Part shown: positions 1-12,550 of the stretch, in pieces | Position numbering within the stretch: position 1 is the first letter of the stretch | Layout of the letters: every line of letters starts with the position of its first letter | From: Taenia hydatigena | Lineage: Eukaryota > Platyhelminthes > Cestoda > Cyclophyllidea > Taeniidae | Length of the DNA stretch: 64,000 bases | Direction of reading: 5' to 3' | Assembly (NCBI GenBank): GCA_036345935.2 | Contig: JADWOT020000003.1 | Coordinates: 19,176,509 to 19,240,508 of the forward strand | Position numbers and translations under genes: made by a program | The notes under the pieces: generated by a model | Told to the model about the DNA's origin: nothing | Databases searched by the model: none | The model's input: the letters and a program-made list of their open reading frames with translations, nothing else

Positions 1-1291
1 CGACTGCTTGCCTTAAATATCACAGTTGCGGCATTCTGAGAGAGCGCTCAATTTATTAAGCTATAGCTACATTCGGCTTACCAAAGCCAACCAAGTAATC
101 ATGCACTTCACACACTCTTTTCCTTTTGCTAAAAAGCCCTCTAAAAGCACTCCGTGAAGTGATCGTTACATGGACACGAAGCTGACCAGCTCTTAGTCAG
201 AAGCGTGGTCAATGTACTTCAGCACCAATTGGCAAACCAGCTGAACTTCTTCAGGTCGCGTAGTCAAATTGTAAATGCAACGAATGACTAAAAAAGCAAA
301 AATCTTTCATGTTTTGGTCTGCAAACACATAAAACCTACCAATAGAGTTTGATCGAAATCGTCGGTAAAAGTAGTGGTCCATTTCCGTTCCTCCATATTC
401 TTCCCTCACATGTCATGTCGCGTGTTGCACCAGAGGGGATAAGCCTCTTGCAGTAACCCGCACATTTGTCAACAAGGCGACTCACAAAAGTCCTCATAGT
501 TCGACCTCCAACCAATCCTCGTTGGATCACCGTTCAACATTAGTTGGCGACACGCTGCACACTTTCACGTCCACTCTCTGCACAACTTATTTTGCGAAGC
601 TCACATTGTAAAATGACTGCAACCGGGTTCTCCAATCGTGGCCTTTTGCTGAAAGCGTAACGCCACACCACGCAAGGAAGTCACACGTCTGGTAAATTCA
701 GTTGCTTCTGGTGAACACCCTTTCTCAGTTATTTGGCAGCACTCGTAGCCATTTCATGCTCTGCATTCAAACACTTTCATGTAATGAGCATTTTATCTTA
801 TGAAGGCCTTTTTAGTTTAAGGAGGCACTTCTATCTCTGGCTAAATACAGCCACTTCGGATAGTCGAATGATGCATACTACGTTTCGGGTTGAAGCTTTA
901 CAGATTGAAGGTGGCGCTGTTTTAATGACTGTTTTCCACATCAACAAATCATGTTCTCCGTCTATGCTGTTTACACAGTGGAGCAATCGCCTAATAAGTT
1001 GTTGATACTTGGAAAGGCAGTAGACAAGATACCTCCCTAGTCTAAATAGATTCGACTGATCTTGAAAGTGGTGTAAAAACACCTACTGAGGGGAGAAATT
1101 ATTATTCGGAAATGTGGACTCTTGCAGTCCGTTGTCTTCTAGCCCACCATCTCCTTTACTGCTGCATTCTAAAAGCCCCTTCAAGCCCCAATCCCCACCG
1201 CATTCAATTACCAACCAATAACTGCGTGATTAATGCTTGCAACTATTCTATCCATTGACTTTCGACCACCCTCCATCTGCCTACAACACAG
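1..1291. other. Left-arm copy of part of dynein intron 25
   Basis: Mirror of 43666-42376. No exon, repeat array or RNA gene was recognised. Homology with the right arm continues to base 1. An A/G difference between the arms lies at about 814. Confidence 0.7.
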
Positions 1292-2042
1292 GATCTACGC
1301 AGACTCAACACCCAAAACTCCCATCATCAATCTTCTCACAGTTGGCGCTGATCCCACTCTACTCATAGAGCAGTTGGCACGCCGAATGCAAACTGAACTT
1401 TGCTTCATCTCCATGGGGCAAGGTCAGGAGGTTCACGCGCGTCAGTACATCGATCAGGCAATGCGTCAGGGCTCCTGGGTTCTACTGCAGAACTGCCATC
1501 TCTGCCTCGATTACATCAACGAACTGTCCACTCTCCTCGCTGGACTAAGGACAGAAAGCGAAGCACATCACAGACTTCCAACAGACCCGCTTCCACGCAC
1601 CGATATTGTTCCAGATGAATCTGTCCCAGACCAGCATACTCCACTACCGAACATCAGCTACATTCATGGCAAGAGGCTAGTGACATCGGACCGATTCCGT
1701 CTGTGGATCACCACGGAGGAGCACAGTCGATTTCCGGTCAACTTTTTGCAGATGTCAGTGAAGTTCACCAACCAACCACCCGAGGGCTTACGCTCGGGTC
1801 TAATTAAAACCTTCTCCGACATCTCGCAGGACCTCCTCGATGCCTGTGTCAGCATGCATTGGAAGGTCGTGCTCTACGCCCTCGCCTTTCTGCACCGAAC
1901 TCTGGAGGGAAGAAGAAAATTCACTCCCATGGGGTGGTCGGTGCCCTATGAATTCAATGTGGCGGATTATAGTGCCTCGGTGGAGTTCATGCGAGCTCAC
2001 ATTGATGAAGTGGAGGTTATGAAAAAGAATACTAAATCTAGC
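1292..2042 (+). CDS. Copy of dynein exon 26 (AAA6), left arm
   Basis: Plus-strand mirror of 42375-41625, with intact splice sites and an intact frame. It encodes the same AAA6 core, including [20 protein letters not shown] and WVLLQNCHL. One codon differs (QTELCF against QTEVCF). No exon 1-25 copy precedes it inside the window, so within view this is a 5'-truncated gene copy. Whether an N-terminal part lies upstream of base 1 is unknown. Confidence 0.93.
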
Positions 2043-2539
2043 GTGAGTCACCTCCTTTCATCAAAGCTTCTCATGATTCCTCCCTTCCCTCCAAAACAAT
2101 ATGCCATTGACTCGGTGCATCCTTTTGCGATTCACTACCCGGTGACACCACAGCCACTATGAAGGGATAAAGAACGTGGGTCACGCATTTGTGTTGAAAC
2201 GTGGCTCACGTGTGTCTAGTGTTTCAATTCGACCAATTCTTGCTTCAGTACAGTCCGCTCTAAGAATTAAAGGAGACCTAGAATAAGTCAAGGCAATGAG
2301 ATGGCAATCATAAACCACTCGCTTAAATAATTGCCCAATTGTTACCACACAGTACCTAGAAGGCAGAGGCCTTATGCTCCTGGTGCTAGTGGTACTCTAC
2401 CGATTCTCTTAAGATCCTCGCCTTACTTACTCCTCTGGTCCTGCAAGAATTGCCTTACATTACGGCATAGATGTTCATGCCTAGCTGTCAATGCCTCAAT
2501 TCGATCTCCTCCTCCTCTACCATGATTCTTACATTAGCT

Positions 2540-2760
2540 CGGTCACCACAAACTGTTCGAGGTTTTGCTTGCGTCAAGTTCCGCTCCGAGGTTGCAATGG
2601 ATGACTAATTGGGACTTCTCTGTGGACGAAAGAAGGCATATGCTTGGGCAAATTATGTACTGATGACATGTGGAAGGGCTAATGGCATAGGCGGCAGACC
2701 ATATCTCCCAGGGAAGTACAAGTGTTGAGGCCTTAGTACCCACGCAACCAGTTTAGGGAC
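2540..2760. repeat. Dispersed repeat family A, copy 1 (left arm)
   Basis: Shares blocks with 5525-5740, 6110-6270 and 53590-53700. The blocks are a GGCTAATGGC core, a stretch resembling AAGTGTATTGCC, and an end resembling GCCTTAGGTGCCCACATAG. No open frame or target-site duplication was confirmed. Mirror in the right arm at about 40910-41125. Confidence 0.55.
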
Positions 2761-3066
2761 ACAAGCATGCACCGATTCGGAATTGTGTTAGTAAAAGAGG
2801 GCAAAGTGTTGACCACCTCATATGCCAACCAATAGTTGCGAGAACACTAGCCCAAAAGCAGTGCCACTTAGAAAAGGACGGCAAACAAATAGCTAAATAA
2901 TCAGCACTTGTATTGCCCTAATGACAACAACACAACTTCCTAAATTATGGGTACACTCCAGAACCTTTTCAGAGGCAGTTAATGCCCTCACCGTAAGACC
3001 ATCACCTCCATCCGCCAGTGGACAGAAGCACCTCCTCAATTTCATTAACTTCCAAATGGTCCCATG

Positions 3067-3294
3067 CTCCTTCCTTCCTTCCTTCCTTCCTTCCTTCCTT
3101 CCTTCCTTCCTTCCTTCCTTCCTTCCTTCCTTCCTTCCTTCCTTCCTTCCTTCCTTCCTTCCTTCCTTCCTTCCTTCCTTCCTTCCTTCCTTCCTTCCTT
3201 CCTTCCTTCCTTCCTTCCTTCCTTCCTTCCTTCCTTCCTTTCTTCCTTCCTTCCTTCCTTCCTTCCTCCCTTCCTTCCTTCCTTCCTTCCTTCC
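3067..3294. repeat. (CCTT)n microsatellite, left arm
   Basis: About 57 tetranucleotide units with only two visible interruptions (TTTC at about 3240 and CTCC at about 3266). It lies in the intron between copies of dynein exons 26 and 27. It creates spurious Phe/Leu/Pro/Ser and Arg/Lys/Glu/Gly open frames. Confidence 0.98.
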
Positions 3295-4058
3295 ATTGTT
3301 TCATGGGAAGAAGTGTCACATTAGGAGCAATAAACACCTCCTTTCGCTCATCTTAAAAAGGTCATGCGTTTTTTCTTGAGAACCTAATCGTTCACATTCA
3401 AACGCGAGATTTCTTTCCCACCAATAACTTGGACACGTCTTTCACTTCTATTCACCCAGTCCATGTCGATTCTGCATCAGCGCATTTGTCCTTAGCTTGC
3501 GACTACCCATAATTACTGCTTCAGACACCAAACTAGACACCACCATGCATCAGTCGAAACGCCAAAACTGTGACACTCAACCAGAGCTCTATCTTAACAA
3601 GCCTTGAATGGGGTGCTCAATGGTGCTGCTAAATTTTAGTCATCAAAACCGCATCGTTCCACCGACTGCGTTGCAGTTAACATTTTCTACCCAAAAGTAA
3701 AGGCTCGTCATGCAGGCAGGAGATGCCATTTAATGAATTTCAAACGAAATTTTAGTAAGTGATTAGTGGGAAGTCTGGGATTTACAAATTTCGCCATCGA
3801 GCCAGTCAACCGTGTAAAATTGTTCTTCCACACTCGCAATCTTAATGAACTTGAGGAAGCACATTGCAAGCTGATAAGTACGTGGAATGTGATGGGACTG
3901 AGACTGCTCCAAAGCGTCCATCAGAGACATAACCTAGTAGAATTATTAGCTGCACACATGCACCACTGTGTTCCCACGAGCCTGCAGTTGTAGAGGAAAA
4001 CGGCAACGAAATGAGAGAGATTAGTATGCCTTACGAAGGCGTATTCAAATGACTGCAG

Positions 4059-4321
4059 GGTATAGACTGGAAGTGTGTGCGCTACCTCCTCTCGGAGATC
4101 CAATTCGGTGGACGCATCACCGACCCCGAGGACACCGTCATCATGGTGACACTCACCAGGCACATGTTCAAGGAGCGCATGTTTCAACCCGACTTTGAAC
4201 TAGCACCAGGCTACTTCATCCCCCAGTTGTCCACCGTGAACCAGTATCTCGCATACATCCATTCCCTGCCCAGTCAAGAGTCACCCGAGTCCATTCACCT
4301 CCATCCCAATGCGGAAATTGC
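4059..4321 (+). CDS. Copy of dynein exon 27, left arm
   Basis: Mirror of 39614-39352. Acceptor GACTGCAG and donor GC|GTGAGT are retained and the frame is intact. Only a silent A/G difference was noticed in the coding part. Confidence 0.92.
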
Positions 4322-4450
4322 GTGAGTTCATATAGTCAACAGAAAGCATTCTAGAAAACCTCCGCTACAGTGTTACAGAGATGGTGTGCTCTTCCCTTTT
4401 GCCTCCCAATTGAGCTTTCCCTTACTATTACTGTTATTATTGCATGCTAG

Positions 4451-4862
4451 GTACTCAGCCCACTTCTCTGGCAGCATGATTGCCAGCATTCAGGCTATCA
4501 CAGATCTGGAAGTCATCCAGGACATAGAGAGAGCAGCTGATATCTATGAAGCCTTTGATGCCACCACAGGACCGACAAAAGAGATCCAAGTGCGTGAGAT
4601 CTGCCAATCCATGCTGTCCACCCTCCCACCGCCCTACGATCCCTTCGCTCTGCCCGATAGGTTGAGGGCTCTCGGCAGTCTCAAACCAATCCTTATCTTC
4701 CTGCGACAGGAGATCGATTGTATTTCAAAACTGCTCAACGTCACGAGAAGAGTACTAACCGATTTGGTAGATGCCATCGATGGAAAGATCGTCTTAAACG
4801 AGAGTCTTCGGGATGCCTTGGACTCGATTTACCTGTCCAAAGTTCCCACAATTTGGCTTAGG
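4451..4862 (+). CDS. Copy of dynein exon 28, left arm
   Basis: Mirror of 39222-38811 with the same splice sites (ATGCTAG acceptor, AGG|GTGAGT donor). No coding difference was noticed. The short intron before it (4322-4450) carries a T/C difference at about 4388 between the arms. Confidence 0.92.
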
Positions 4863-5524
4863 GTGAGTTTGCCTAGCTCTTGCCCTTGACACCGATGTTT
4901 AACCCAAGAAGCTTCCAAAGAAGTAATCAAGGAAGTGTCAGGTGGTTAGTGGAAATCAATTCAGTAATTTACCAGTCGAGTAGCTTTTGGGGCTTCCTTT
5001 AATCCAACGCAGCTGGCTATGAGATTGGTCTGGTAATTAGGTTGGCAAGTGCAAATAAATTGCACTTTTAATGTCACTTTATCCGTAATTGTGCTGCGAG
5101 GACGAATGCATATGCCAAATGGAATGCCTACGAATCGTGTCTGTCCGAACAAGTTTGTTTACAAATCACAAAGAATGAGGTGAGTTTATGTTGGGAAACA
5201 ACGGCTTAATGACACGAGCTTTACGATTAGTGTCGGCCAAACTACATCGCGCTTTTCATTCTTGCTCCATCATGCAACGTGAACTTCCCTTACTGACTCA
5301 ACCCACTGCAGCGAGTTTTGGTGAACACGCAGTTCTGCTCTTGACTTTAAATGGCCAGTGTTTCGGTCCACGTGCTGTTGAAGAAGGACTGGAGGCCTCA
5401 CCGGTGCTAAACACGTAAATCTTTGGCTTGCGACCGATGGAGCAGTTGCTGGAACGGCTTTATGTTTCACCGATTGGAGGGATGCAGTTCTAAAAGAAAC
5501 AAGTCATTTCTGACAATTGCACTG

Positions 5525-5740
5525 CAATTAACAGGGACAATCTGAAAGTTCGCCAAGTTCGAAGGAAGACACAATGCTCGGGCAGAAAGTGTATTGCCAC
5601 TTCGTAAGGAAGTGTGAGGTAGGGCTAATGGCGTTGCCCCCAGGACAAGCCTCCCAGTGGAAGCACCAAGGCGTAGCCAAAGCGATTATCTTAACGAGTG
5701 ATGGAAGCATTGCACAACAGCCCCATTTTTACATAAACAC
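5525..5740. repeat. Dispersed repeat family A, copy 2 (left arm)
   Basis: Contains the blocks AATGCTCGGGCAGAAAGTG, TATTGCCACTTCG and GGGCTAATGGCGTTGCC shared with copies 1 and 3. Mirror in the right arm at about 37935-38150. Confidence 0.6.
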
Positions 5741-5800
5741 ATCCTCAAATGGTAGAGTTTCTACATTCTTCACCCTAATTCACTTTGTCGAAGTAGAGGA

Positions 5801-5822
5801 GAGAGAGAGAGAGAGAGAGAGC
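5801..5822. repeat. (GA)n tract, left arm
   Basis: Short dinucleotide run in the intron before dynein exon 29; four bases longer than its right-arm mirror at about 37857-37875. Confidence 0.9.
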
Positions 5823-5902
5823 AGGTCCAAGAGAGCCCCAGACCAATTGCCTACCAATTGGTGGTTGAGAGGCGGATTGATGTGTTGATGATGCGGTTTC
5901 AG

Positions 5903-6031
5903 ATCTCCTGGGAGGCCTCGACTTTGGGTTTTTGGTTCACGGAGTTGAAGGAGAGGAACGATCAACTCCAATCGTGGCTCAGTACAGGCGCCCCACATTC
6001 ATTCTGGTTCCCGGGTTTCTTCAATCCCATG
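5903..6031 (+). CDS. Copy of dynein exon 29, left arm
   Basis: Mirror of 37774-37646. It carries the [10 protein letters not shown] and GFFNPM motifs with both splice sites intact. A (GA)n tract in the intron about 80 bases upstream is four bases longer here than in the right arm. Confidence 0.92.
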
Positions 6032-9022
6032 GTAAGATTGTGTCACGTCTCACTTCACTAACTTCAACAACATTGCATTTCAATTGCTGATTGTAAATGC
6101 AATCTTGCCTAGAAATAGACGAAAGCACTCACAATGCTGGAACAGACAGTGCATTGCCGACGTGGAGAAGGGTCGGTGGCTTTCGACATGGCTTGAAATG
6201 CCACGGCGCCTAGCAGAGGTACAAAGGTGGAGCCTTAGGTGCCCACATAGTTAAAAGGAAGAGTCGAACAAGCATATGATGTACTACATAGCTCTTATCC
6301 TTTTATGAGTGTACTCCCGACGCTACTCCCAGTCAACATCCCGCATCAGCCATCTCAACGTAGTTGGTGCTGTGTGAGAAGCACCCACTAACAAAGGTGC
6401 TACTGCACCAGCACTCAGACGGAGGAGCTTAACACATTGAGTACCAAGTGAACTTGAATTTTGCTGCCAAATTTGATTTAGGTCAGAGAGACTTGTGCGA
6501 ATCCGTGGTTGCTTGGCTAAGTAAATAGGCGCATATGGAAAGCAATCTTAAAACAGCTTCTCGCTCAACCTACCCAAAGATTGGCGAAAACTTCAATCCC
6601 ACACTCAATGCACTTTTTCAAAACTAATATCAGCTTACCAAGGAAAAGCATCTTTATAGCGATTTGTTGTTACGCAAGGATTTTCCACATGCGAATGAAG
6701 TCCTCTCGGATAGACAGCATGAGGTGGTTAGGCATATGCAGTTCCCTATGCCACGCTATTTGAATTGGATCACAGCGGACCACAAAGGTCAGATTTTGAC
6801 CTGACTTCCCTAAGTACAAACAGAATTTCCCAATGCTTTAACACATTCTAAGCCCGACTGTTCCTCATGCTGAACAAACTACGTGGCATTGCGTTGCTCT
6901 GAATAAGCGTAAGCTGAGCGATTAAGTTGGAGCGGATTTATACGATGGAGCCCGGCTTTAATTGCCTTTGGTTTTTTTTCTCCTTCTTATTTGCCAGCTG
7001 TTTGTGGAGTCTCATCTGCACAATGATATGACTGTCTGGTATCAAGAAAAGGGGATGAAGGCGTGTCGCTCGTTACCCCTTCCAGTCTAATGCATAGATC
7101 TGCTCATACACATAGCTGCCCATGGAGAGAGTGGGAGTTGGTGCTGCCTTTTGAAAAGACTAATTTCTTCCTCTCAGCTCGCTAGTGTCTATGCGCACAC
7201 CCCGACCATAATTGCATTGCCTTCAACATGCAAACAAATCCTGCAGCGCATAGTTCTGTGCCTTGAAATTGTGATGGTTTGGGGGCAAACAGGGAGATGT
7301 TCGGTCGGCTAACAGATGCTGGAGTAGAAGAGCATGATGGCTACTGCTAGGTCCAGGCTAGTCTGCAAACAATTCAGAGAAGGTGAATGATGAAGGCCAG
7401 CATAGTGATTGTTGAGGCTTGCTGTCACTCATAAGTGCATGCGCATGGAATTTACTCTCACCAGTTGGTGTAGATGCAAGCCAATGACTGCAATGCTGTC
7501 GGCTTCGAAAAATGCTGGGCACTCTCGGCAAATTGAACAAACTGCGAACTACCAACGCCTATTCGTGTTTCCCACTATACGTATACAATCCCTTCTATTT
7601 GACAAGTCCCTTTAAGTTAATCCAAGTCATTGCAACAACCAGTGCCTAAATTTGGCAAACTTGATAGTCATCTGGTACTCACAGGCATATTCAAATTTCT
7701 CACCTTTAAGGCAATTTCTAGCAAAGTCTGCTTCATGCATTTAAAAGGGAATCACATCCCTAGCAAAGTGGGTATCAGTGACTCCCTTGAGTGACCTGTA
7801 ACCACTGCCCCGCCCACTTACCCACCTACTCAATCATCCCCACAAGTAGGACTGATTTCATTCGGTCCTCACAGCTTTTGCCCAAGTAGAAGGACTCAAA
7901 AGAACGGTTTGTCCGCCTTTTCCACCAGAAGGCATTTGTAACTGCTTAACACACCTTCTAATCAACATAATTCGTGAAAATAAGGCAAGCTAAAATAAAG
8001 GCTGAGAATGTGATTCATCTTCAACCCAATCGTGATGGTCAAGCCTACGCATTCAAGTTAGCGATTTCTCCAGTCTAGAACGAGGACCGCCCCTTCATCA
8101 TGCATCGGAATCTGTCAGTGCCTTTAGCCAGCGGCTTCAAGTACCGCAACCTCTTAACTCCCCAATGCAGATTTAAATGCGACCCACATCCTCTTTATGC
8201 ATTCATCAATGTATCGAATGTTGCGAAGAATTTTGTCAACAAATCTTTCACAATAACGTCATTAATTCCTACCCACTACTCCTCTTAATTCGGATTGTTT
8301 TTCCTTTCTCTCATTAACACAAGGCTGAATGAGTCTTTTATGGAAAATTTCATCAGAAAAACATAATCAGTTATTTTTCAAGCTCCATGTTGGAGACTAA
8401 TGTCTCCCGATGTTAATGCTGTGATGCTGACGTCAGACTCAGGCAGCCTATGACTTCCAGTTAGATCGAAGGAGTAGGAGATTAGTTCTTAAGAATAATT
8501 CGTTTAAAATGCAGCACAAATCCGTACTTCGTTGAGAATCTGAGTCGAAAACTCTTGCTGTGGTTAGCCGCGCAGCCCAGTCAGGAGGACCATTCAAAGC
8601 TGACACCTTTCTTACAACAAAAAAATCCGTAGATGAGGCACTACAGCATTGCACGAACTAAGGAATCAAGATTTCGAACAAACCTGCTTGTCGCCATATC
8701 CATCGTCTTCATGCTTTTGACAGCAAAATTCATATTTATGGATGCATTTCTCACCTCCTAGACGAACATTTCAATTGGCATGACTGCATTGAGGCTTTGC
8801 TTATGCGTTCTGATTGAATGCTCCACTTCTACAGTCAATCATGATCAAACATCTTTTGCACTAACAAAAGAGTAAGCCTACTTTATTTCGCTCCTCTAAA
8901 TATGCCTGGGAACGAAACAGACACTGGTTGAAGAGGAGGTAGCTTCGTGGTGTTTGCAGGAAAGATTTGCTCCATGTTGACTGTGGGTCATTGTGCACTG
9001 CCCAAATGCATGATGTTTGCAG
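6032..9022. other. Left-arm intron 29
   Basis: Three kilobases with family A copy 3 at the start. I see no exon, RNA gene or array in the remainder. Confidence 0.65.
6100..6280. repeat. Dispersed repeat family A, copy 3 (left arm)
   Basis: Contains AATGCTGGAACAGACAGTG, GCATTGCCGACGTGG, a GGCGCCTAGCAGAGGTACAA block and GAGCCTTAGGTGCCCACATA. The last two match the reverse complement of 53600-53680. Mirror in the right arm at about 37400-37580. Confidence 0.6.
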
Positions 9023-9270
9023 GGTCTTCTGACGGCCCTTCGACAGGACGTTAGCCGAGCACATCCCGGTTGGTCACTGGAGTTTGTCAGTCTGCAGACA
9101 TCAGTGACGAAGCGCTTGTACGAAGAAGTCACTGAATCACCCAAAGACGGTGTGTACATCCACGGTCTCTTCCTCCAAGCCGCCTCATGGGACAGACGCG
9201 GCAGTCGCATTGTGGAACCTCGCCCCAAACAACTCTTCGACCCCGTGCCTGTCATCCACATCACCACGAG
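9023..9270 (+). CDS. Copy of dynein exon 30, left arm
   Basis: Mirror of 34654-34407, acceptor TTTGCAG and donor AG|GTATGA. It encodes [20 protein letters not shown]. The coding part appears identical to the right copy. As on the right, no recognisable terminal dynein exon follows. Confidence 0.92.
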
Positions 9271-11589
9271 GTATGAACTCACGGTCGAGGAGATGCGTTA
9301 TCAGCAGCAGAAGATCATCGACGAGAACGCTCCGCTTCTCGTACGGCAGAACAACAGCTCTGTTGTCCACAGACCTGCTTCTCGTCTCGTACGTCCTCGA
9401 CATCACCACTGTGGTCTTCCACTTGATTTCACTTCGTCTATACACACACATACGCATGATTTCCTCAGGCGCAACTTCTCTCGTTTCATCACAATTTATC
9501 ACAATTCGAATGCACAACAAATGCTCCCTTGTAGTGCCAATTACCAGGCACACTGTACTCCAGTGGGCGCCACTTCATACATTCGGTATAATGATGCTCC
9601 AGAGCATTTGGCGTCCAATAGGAGGTCCGAACGACAGATATCGTATTATCTGGACGAAGTGTGGGTCTAGGTGATCTGGTTTTGAAGCATGAAAACAGTC
9701 CTTTTAATAATGTCCCTAAGGATGTTTTCATCTCAAGGCAGCGCAAGTCGTGCTCGGATGGATGAACAATCGCAGTGGCACCTTCTCTAATTTATTGTCG
9801 AATGCACAAATCTAAAAATTACATCTCAGCCACTCTGAGTCGCCTTTCTCCCAAAAGCGGTCACCTGCGCGCTCATATTTCTACTTACTTGTCAAATAAG
9901 TAGCGCTTTGTTAGCAATGAAGTGCATTTCATCTCTACAATTAATAAAACACGATTATGCTCCACTTTGATCTGCTTACTGCCTCCAGTCATCATACTCA
10001 CCAGTCTCGAGCACTGGATCGGAATCTGTGTCTTAGTTGGGACGTGAATTTCCTCCATGCCTCGCAATTGTTGTTTAGGTCCACGATTGCATCGACACTG
10101 TTATTGCAGTAATAGTAATGCATTCACCTTTTTAGCATTTCATTCGAATCTTCTCACACTACACCTCAACACCTCTAAACAAACGTGCGAACAATCATCG
10201 TCATCATGCAATGGTTAATGACAGTGACAAATTTTTGAGGCACTTTGGCTTGCTTCAATAAATGAACACTGTGGATTACTTTTGGCTTTGCTAATGTTGT
10301 CCAACGTGCGAGTGAGTAGCACAGGCACTTCAACTGAGCCAGGTCTGAGATCACTTCTCTCTCCAATGGCTTGTAGGCACAACAAGAGGCGTCCAATGCA
10401 TCCATTGAAAAAATGGACATTCCGGTGTACAGGAAGGCGCGCAGGACTACAAAGAACTTCATCACTCGCTTCACAGTTCCCTGCTCCAAAACAGCAGAGC
10501 ACTGGAAGATGCGCGGTGTGGCACTGCTCTGTGATGTACACTAGACAATGTGGTGCTTCTGTGGTTTTGTCCTTTAACTGTTTCTTTTTGCACCTCTTCG
10601 TGCTTACAATAATGTGGTTATTGTCTTGCACTCATTCCTTCTCCCGCTGGCGCTGCAATGAGGGACAGAGGGTGGGTGATGCGATGTCCAGAGGTGCTGT
10701 CCTTAAGACAGGTGAAAAGTGGTTTCTTGGACCTCCGTAATCAACCAAAAGGCACCCTTAGCCAATTCGTGGCTTTTTCAAGACACACTTTACAAGTCGC
10801 CGCCTTCATCTGGGCTCCCCTTTCTGCACTTTGTGCATTGCTACCAACTTCACAGCCATCCCTCAGGGTGCGCTTACTGTCCCCATTCCAACGATCGCTA
10901 GTTGAATGAGACGAGAAACATGCGCTCCATCAGGGGTGATTTTCAGTCTGGGTGGCACAGGAGGCGAGGCAATCCTCAGAGTGTAACACTTGTCAACGTC
11001 TGCATTCTCGATGCCTTCCCCCACCCCCTCCCTCCCCCAAACTCAAAAGAACAGGCAAGCAAACAGCGTGCCAACCACGCCCCTCCGCCTGTTGCCAGGG
11101 GGGCAACAAAAGTGGAAGTCCTGCCACCTCATTAGCTGACAGCGCCCTGACGGCTGGTGTGGCTCAAATCGAAAAGCGACCACCTGACAACTGTCGGTGG
11201 GTGCGTAAACCAGCAAGCGCACTGATGCCGTTCGTTCGGGTTTGAGATATGGCGGTTTTGCCCTTTGGAGGGCAGCTTGCGCTCAGGCGTCTCTGTGTGT
11301 GTCAGTCCAAAGGCCGCTACAATAATGGCACGGTTAATGTTGAACAAAGGACATTTCAACACAAGGCAAACGAAAGGAAGGACAAGGTCGCATCACTTCA
11401 GCACATGTGTGGAATGGAGTGAATGCTTGGTTTTTTAACTGCAATGGAATATGTTCAAGTACAAACTTCTATTTTAAAGCACTAAAAGGGCCTTCTCCTA
11501 TCCACAGGAAAGGAGGTAGCTTTAAGTACATGCTCATCTTGGTCATCAACCCAAAATATCTTGATTAAACAAAACACACAGTCCTGTCG

Positions 11590-11990
11590 TTGCTACTGTT
11601 TTTCGCTTCTCACAATTGGTGCATGACTTACTTGCATTTGAAACTCAAGGCGACTTGAGGTGCAGTGGCCAGTGAAACGCACTCGAAGGCACTCAGTTCG
11701 TGGCTTCAATGCACATCATTTGCACTGTATCATTGTAAGCCATGCAGGGAGGGGGCAGCTGGGAAGAAGGAGGGTCTGATTTGTAGCTGCGTGCAAGGGT
11801 GACCGGCCGACAGTTTGGGAAACCACCACCTCGCGCTTTGCATCGAAGCCTTGTCACTCAATGTCTCTACCACCTCCAAATCGGCCTATGCCAAGACTTT
11901 CGAGGTTCATTTGTCCATCCAAAGCTCCCACTTGACACACAAGCAGCACCTTGTACTCCCACTCCTTTGCAGTCAACCAGTTAACTCTTG
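11590..11990. repeat. Dispersed repeat family B, left-arm copy
   Basis: In reverse complement it shares several blocks with the unique spacer at 17930-18420: CATAGGCCGATTTGGAGGTGG, GCATGACTTACAATGATACA, a CTTGAGTTTCAACTGCA-like stretch and GTAAGTCATGCACCA. Order and spacing are conserved, so these are copies of one element. Confidence 0.7.
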
Positions 11991-12550
11991 CTAATGTAAA
12001 AATAGGCGCGTGGCCTTCTCCTTCACCAAATTGTACTACACCAGCCGCTACACTATTTATACAGAAAAAAAGCATTTCTGCGAATCATACTTTAAAATGC
12101 ATTGAACCATCAGGCTCGTCTCAGCACACGTGGCTGCCTCAACACACTCCCAGTTCGATTGTCAATAGAATCACCATTTGAAACACCTCGTTTGAATCCA
12201 GCAAGCGTCGTCGATCGCTGGGTTGAACGCAAATTAATGGCACATCTGTTGTTCTGTGGAGGATTGGCTTCCCTCGACGAGAACACCCAGGCAATGGCAC
12301 AGAAGCTGAATCACTTCACACCGTTGACCTCTGATACTTCCGCGCGTTCAGTGATCCACACATGGAAACCGCACACACTTCATGATTTCCCGCTGCTGTG
12401 ACACCAGGCTGTGTCCATTTGGCGACGCATAAGCTCAGCGTAGGTGGATAATGTTTTACGACGAACAATGCTTTGTGGAGGCGAGGTAGTTAATCCTGTC
12501 AGTGTCAGCATTTTGGGCAACAACTGGCTCCCTGCTCGTCCTAGCATGGA

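Larger units (their letters stand above)
2043..4058. other. Left-arm intron 26 with microsatellite and repeat copy
   Basis: Holds a copy of the dispersed repeat at about 2540-2760 and the long (CCTT)n tract at 3067-3294. The rest shows no coding signal; short open frames here are chance. Confidence 0.75.
4863..5902. other. Left-arm intron 28
   Basis: Carries family A copy 2 and the (GA)n tract. No other feature was seen. Confidence 0.7.

Noticed and set aside
2921..3379. Open frames of 80-150 codons across the CCTT tract on both strands (also 40246-40746)
   Set aside because: They are produced by the tetranucleotide repeat, which has no stop codon in most frames. They are not genes.
9271..9670. 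Extension of dynein exon 30 to the stop at 9670 (and mirror 34406-34007)
   Set aside because: Sequence after the AG|GTATGA donor has no resemblance to the dynein C-terminus in any frame; a weak TDL match in another frame is chance.
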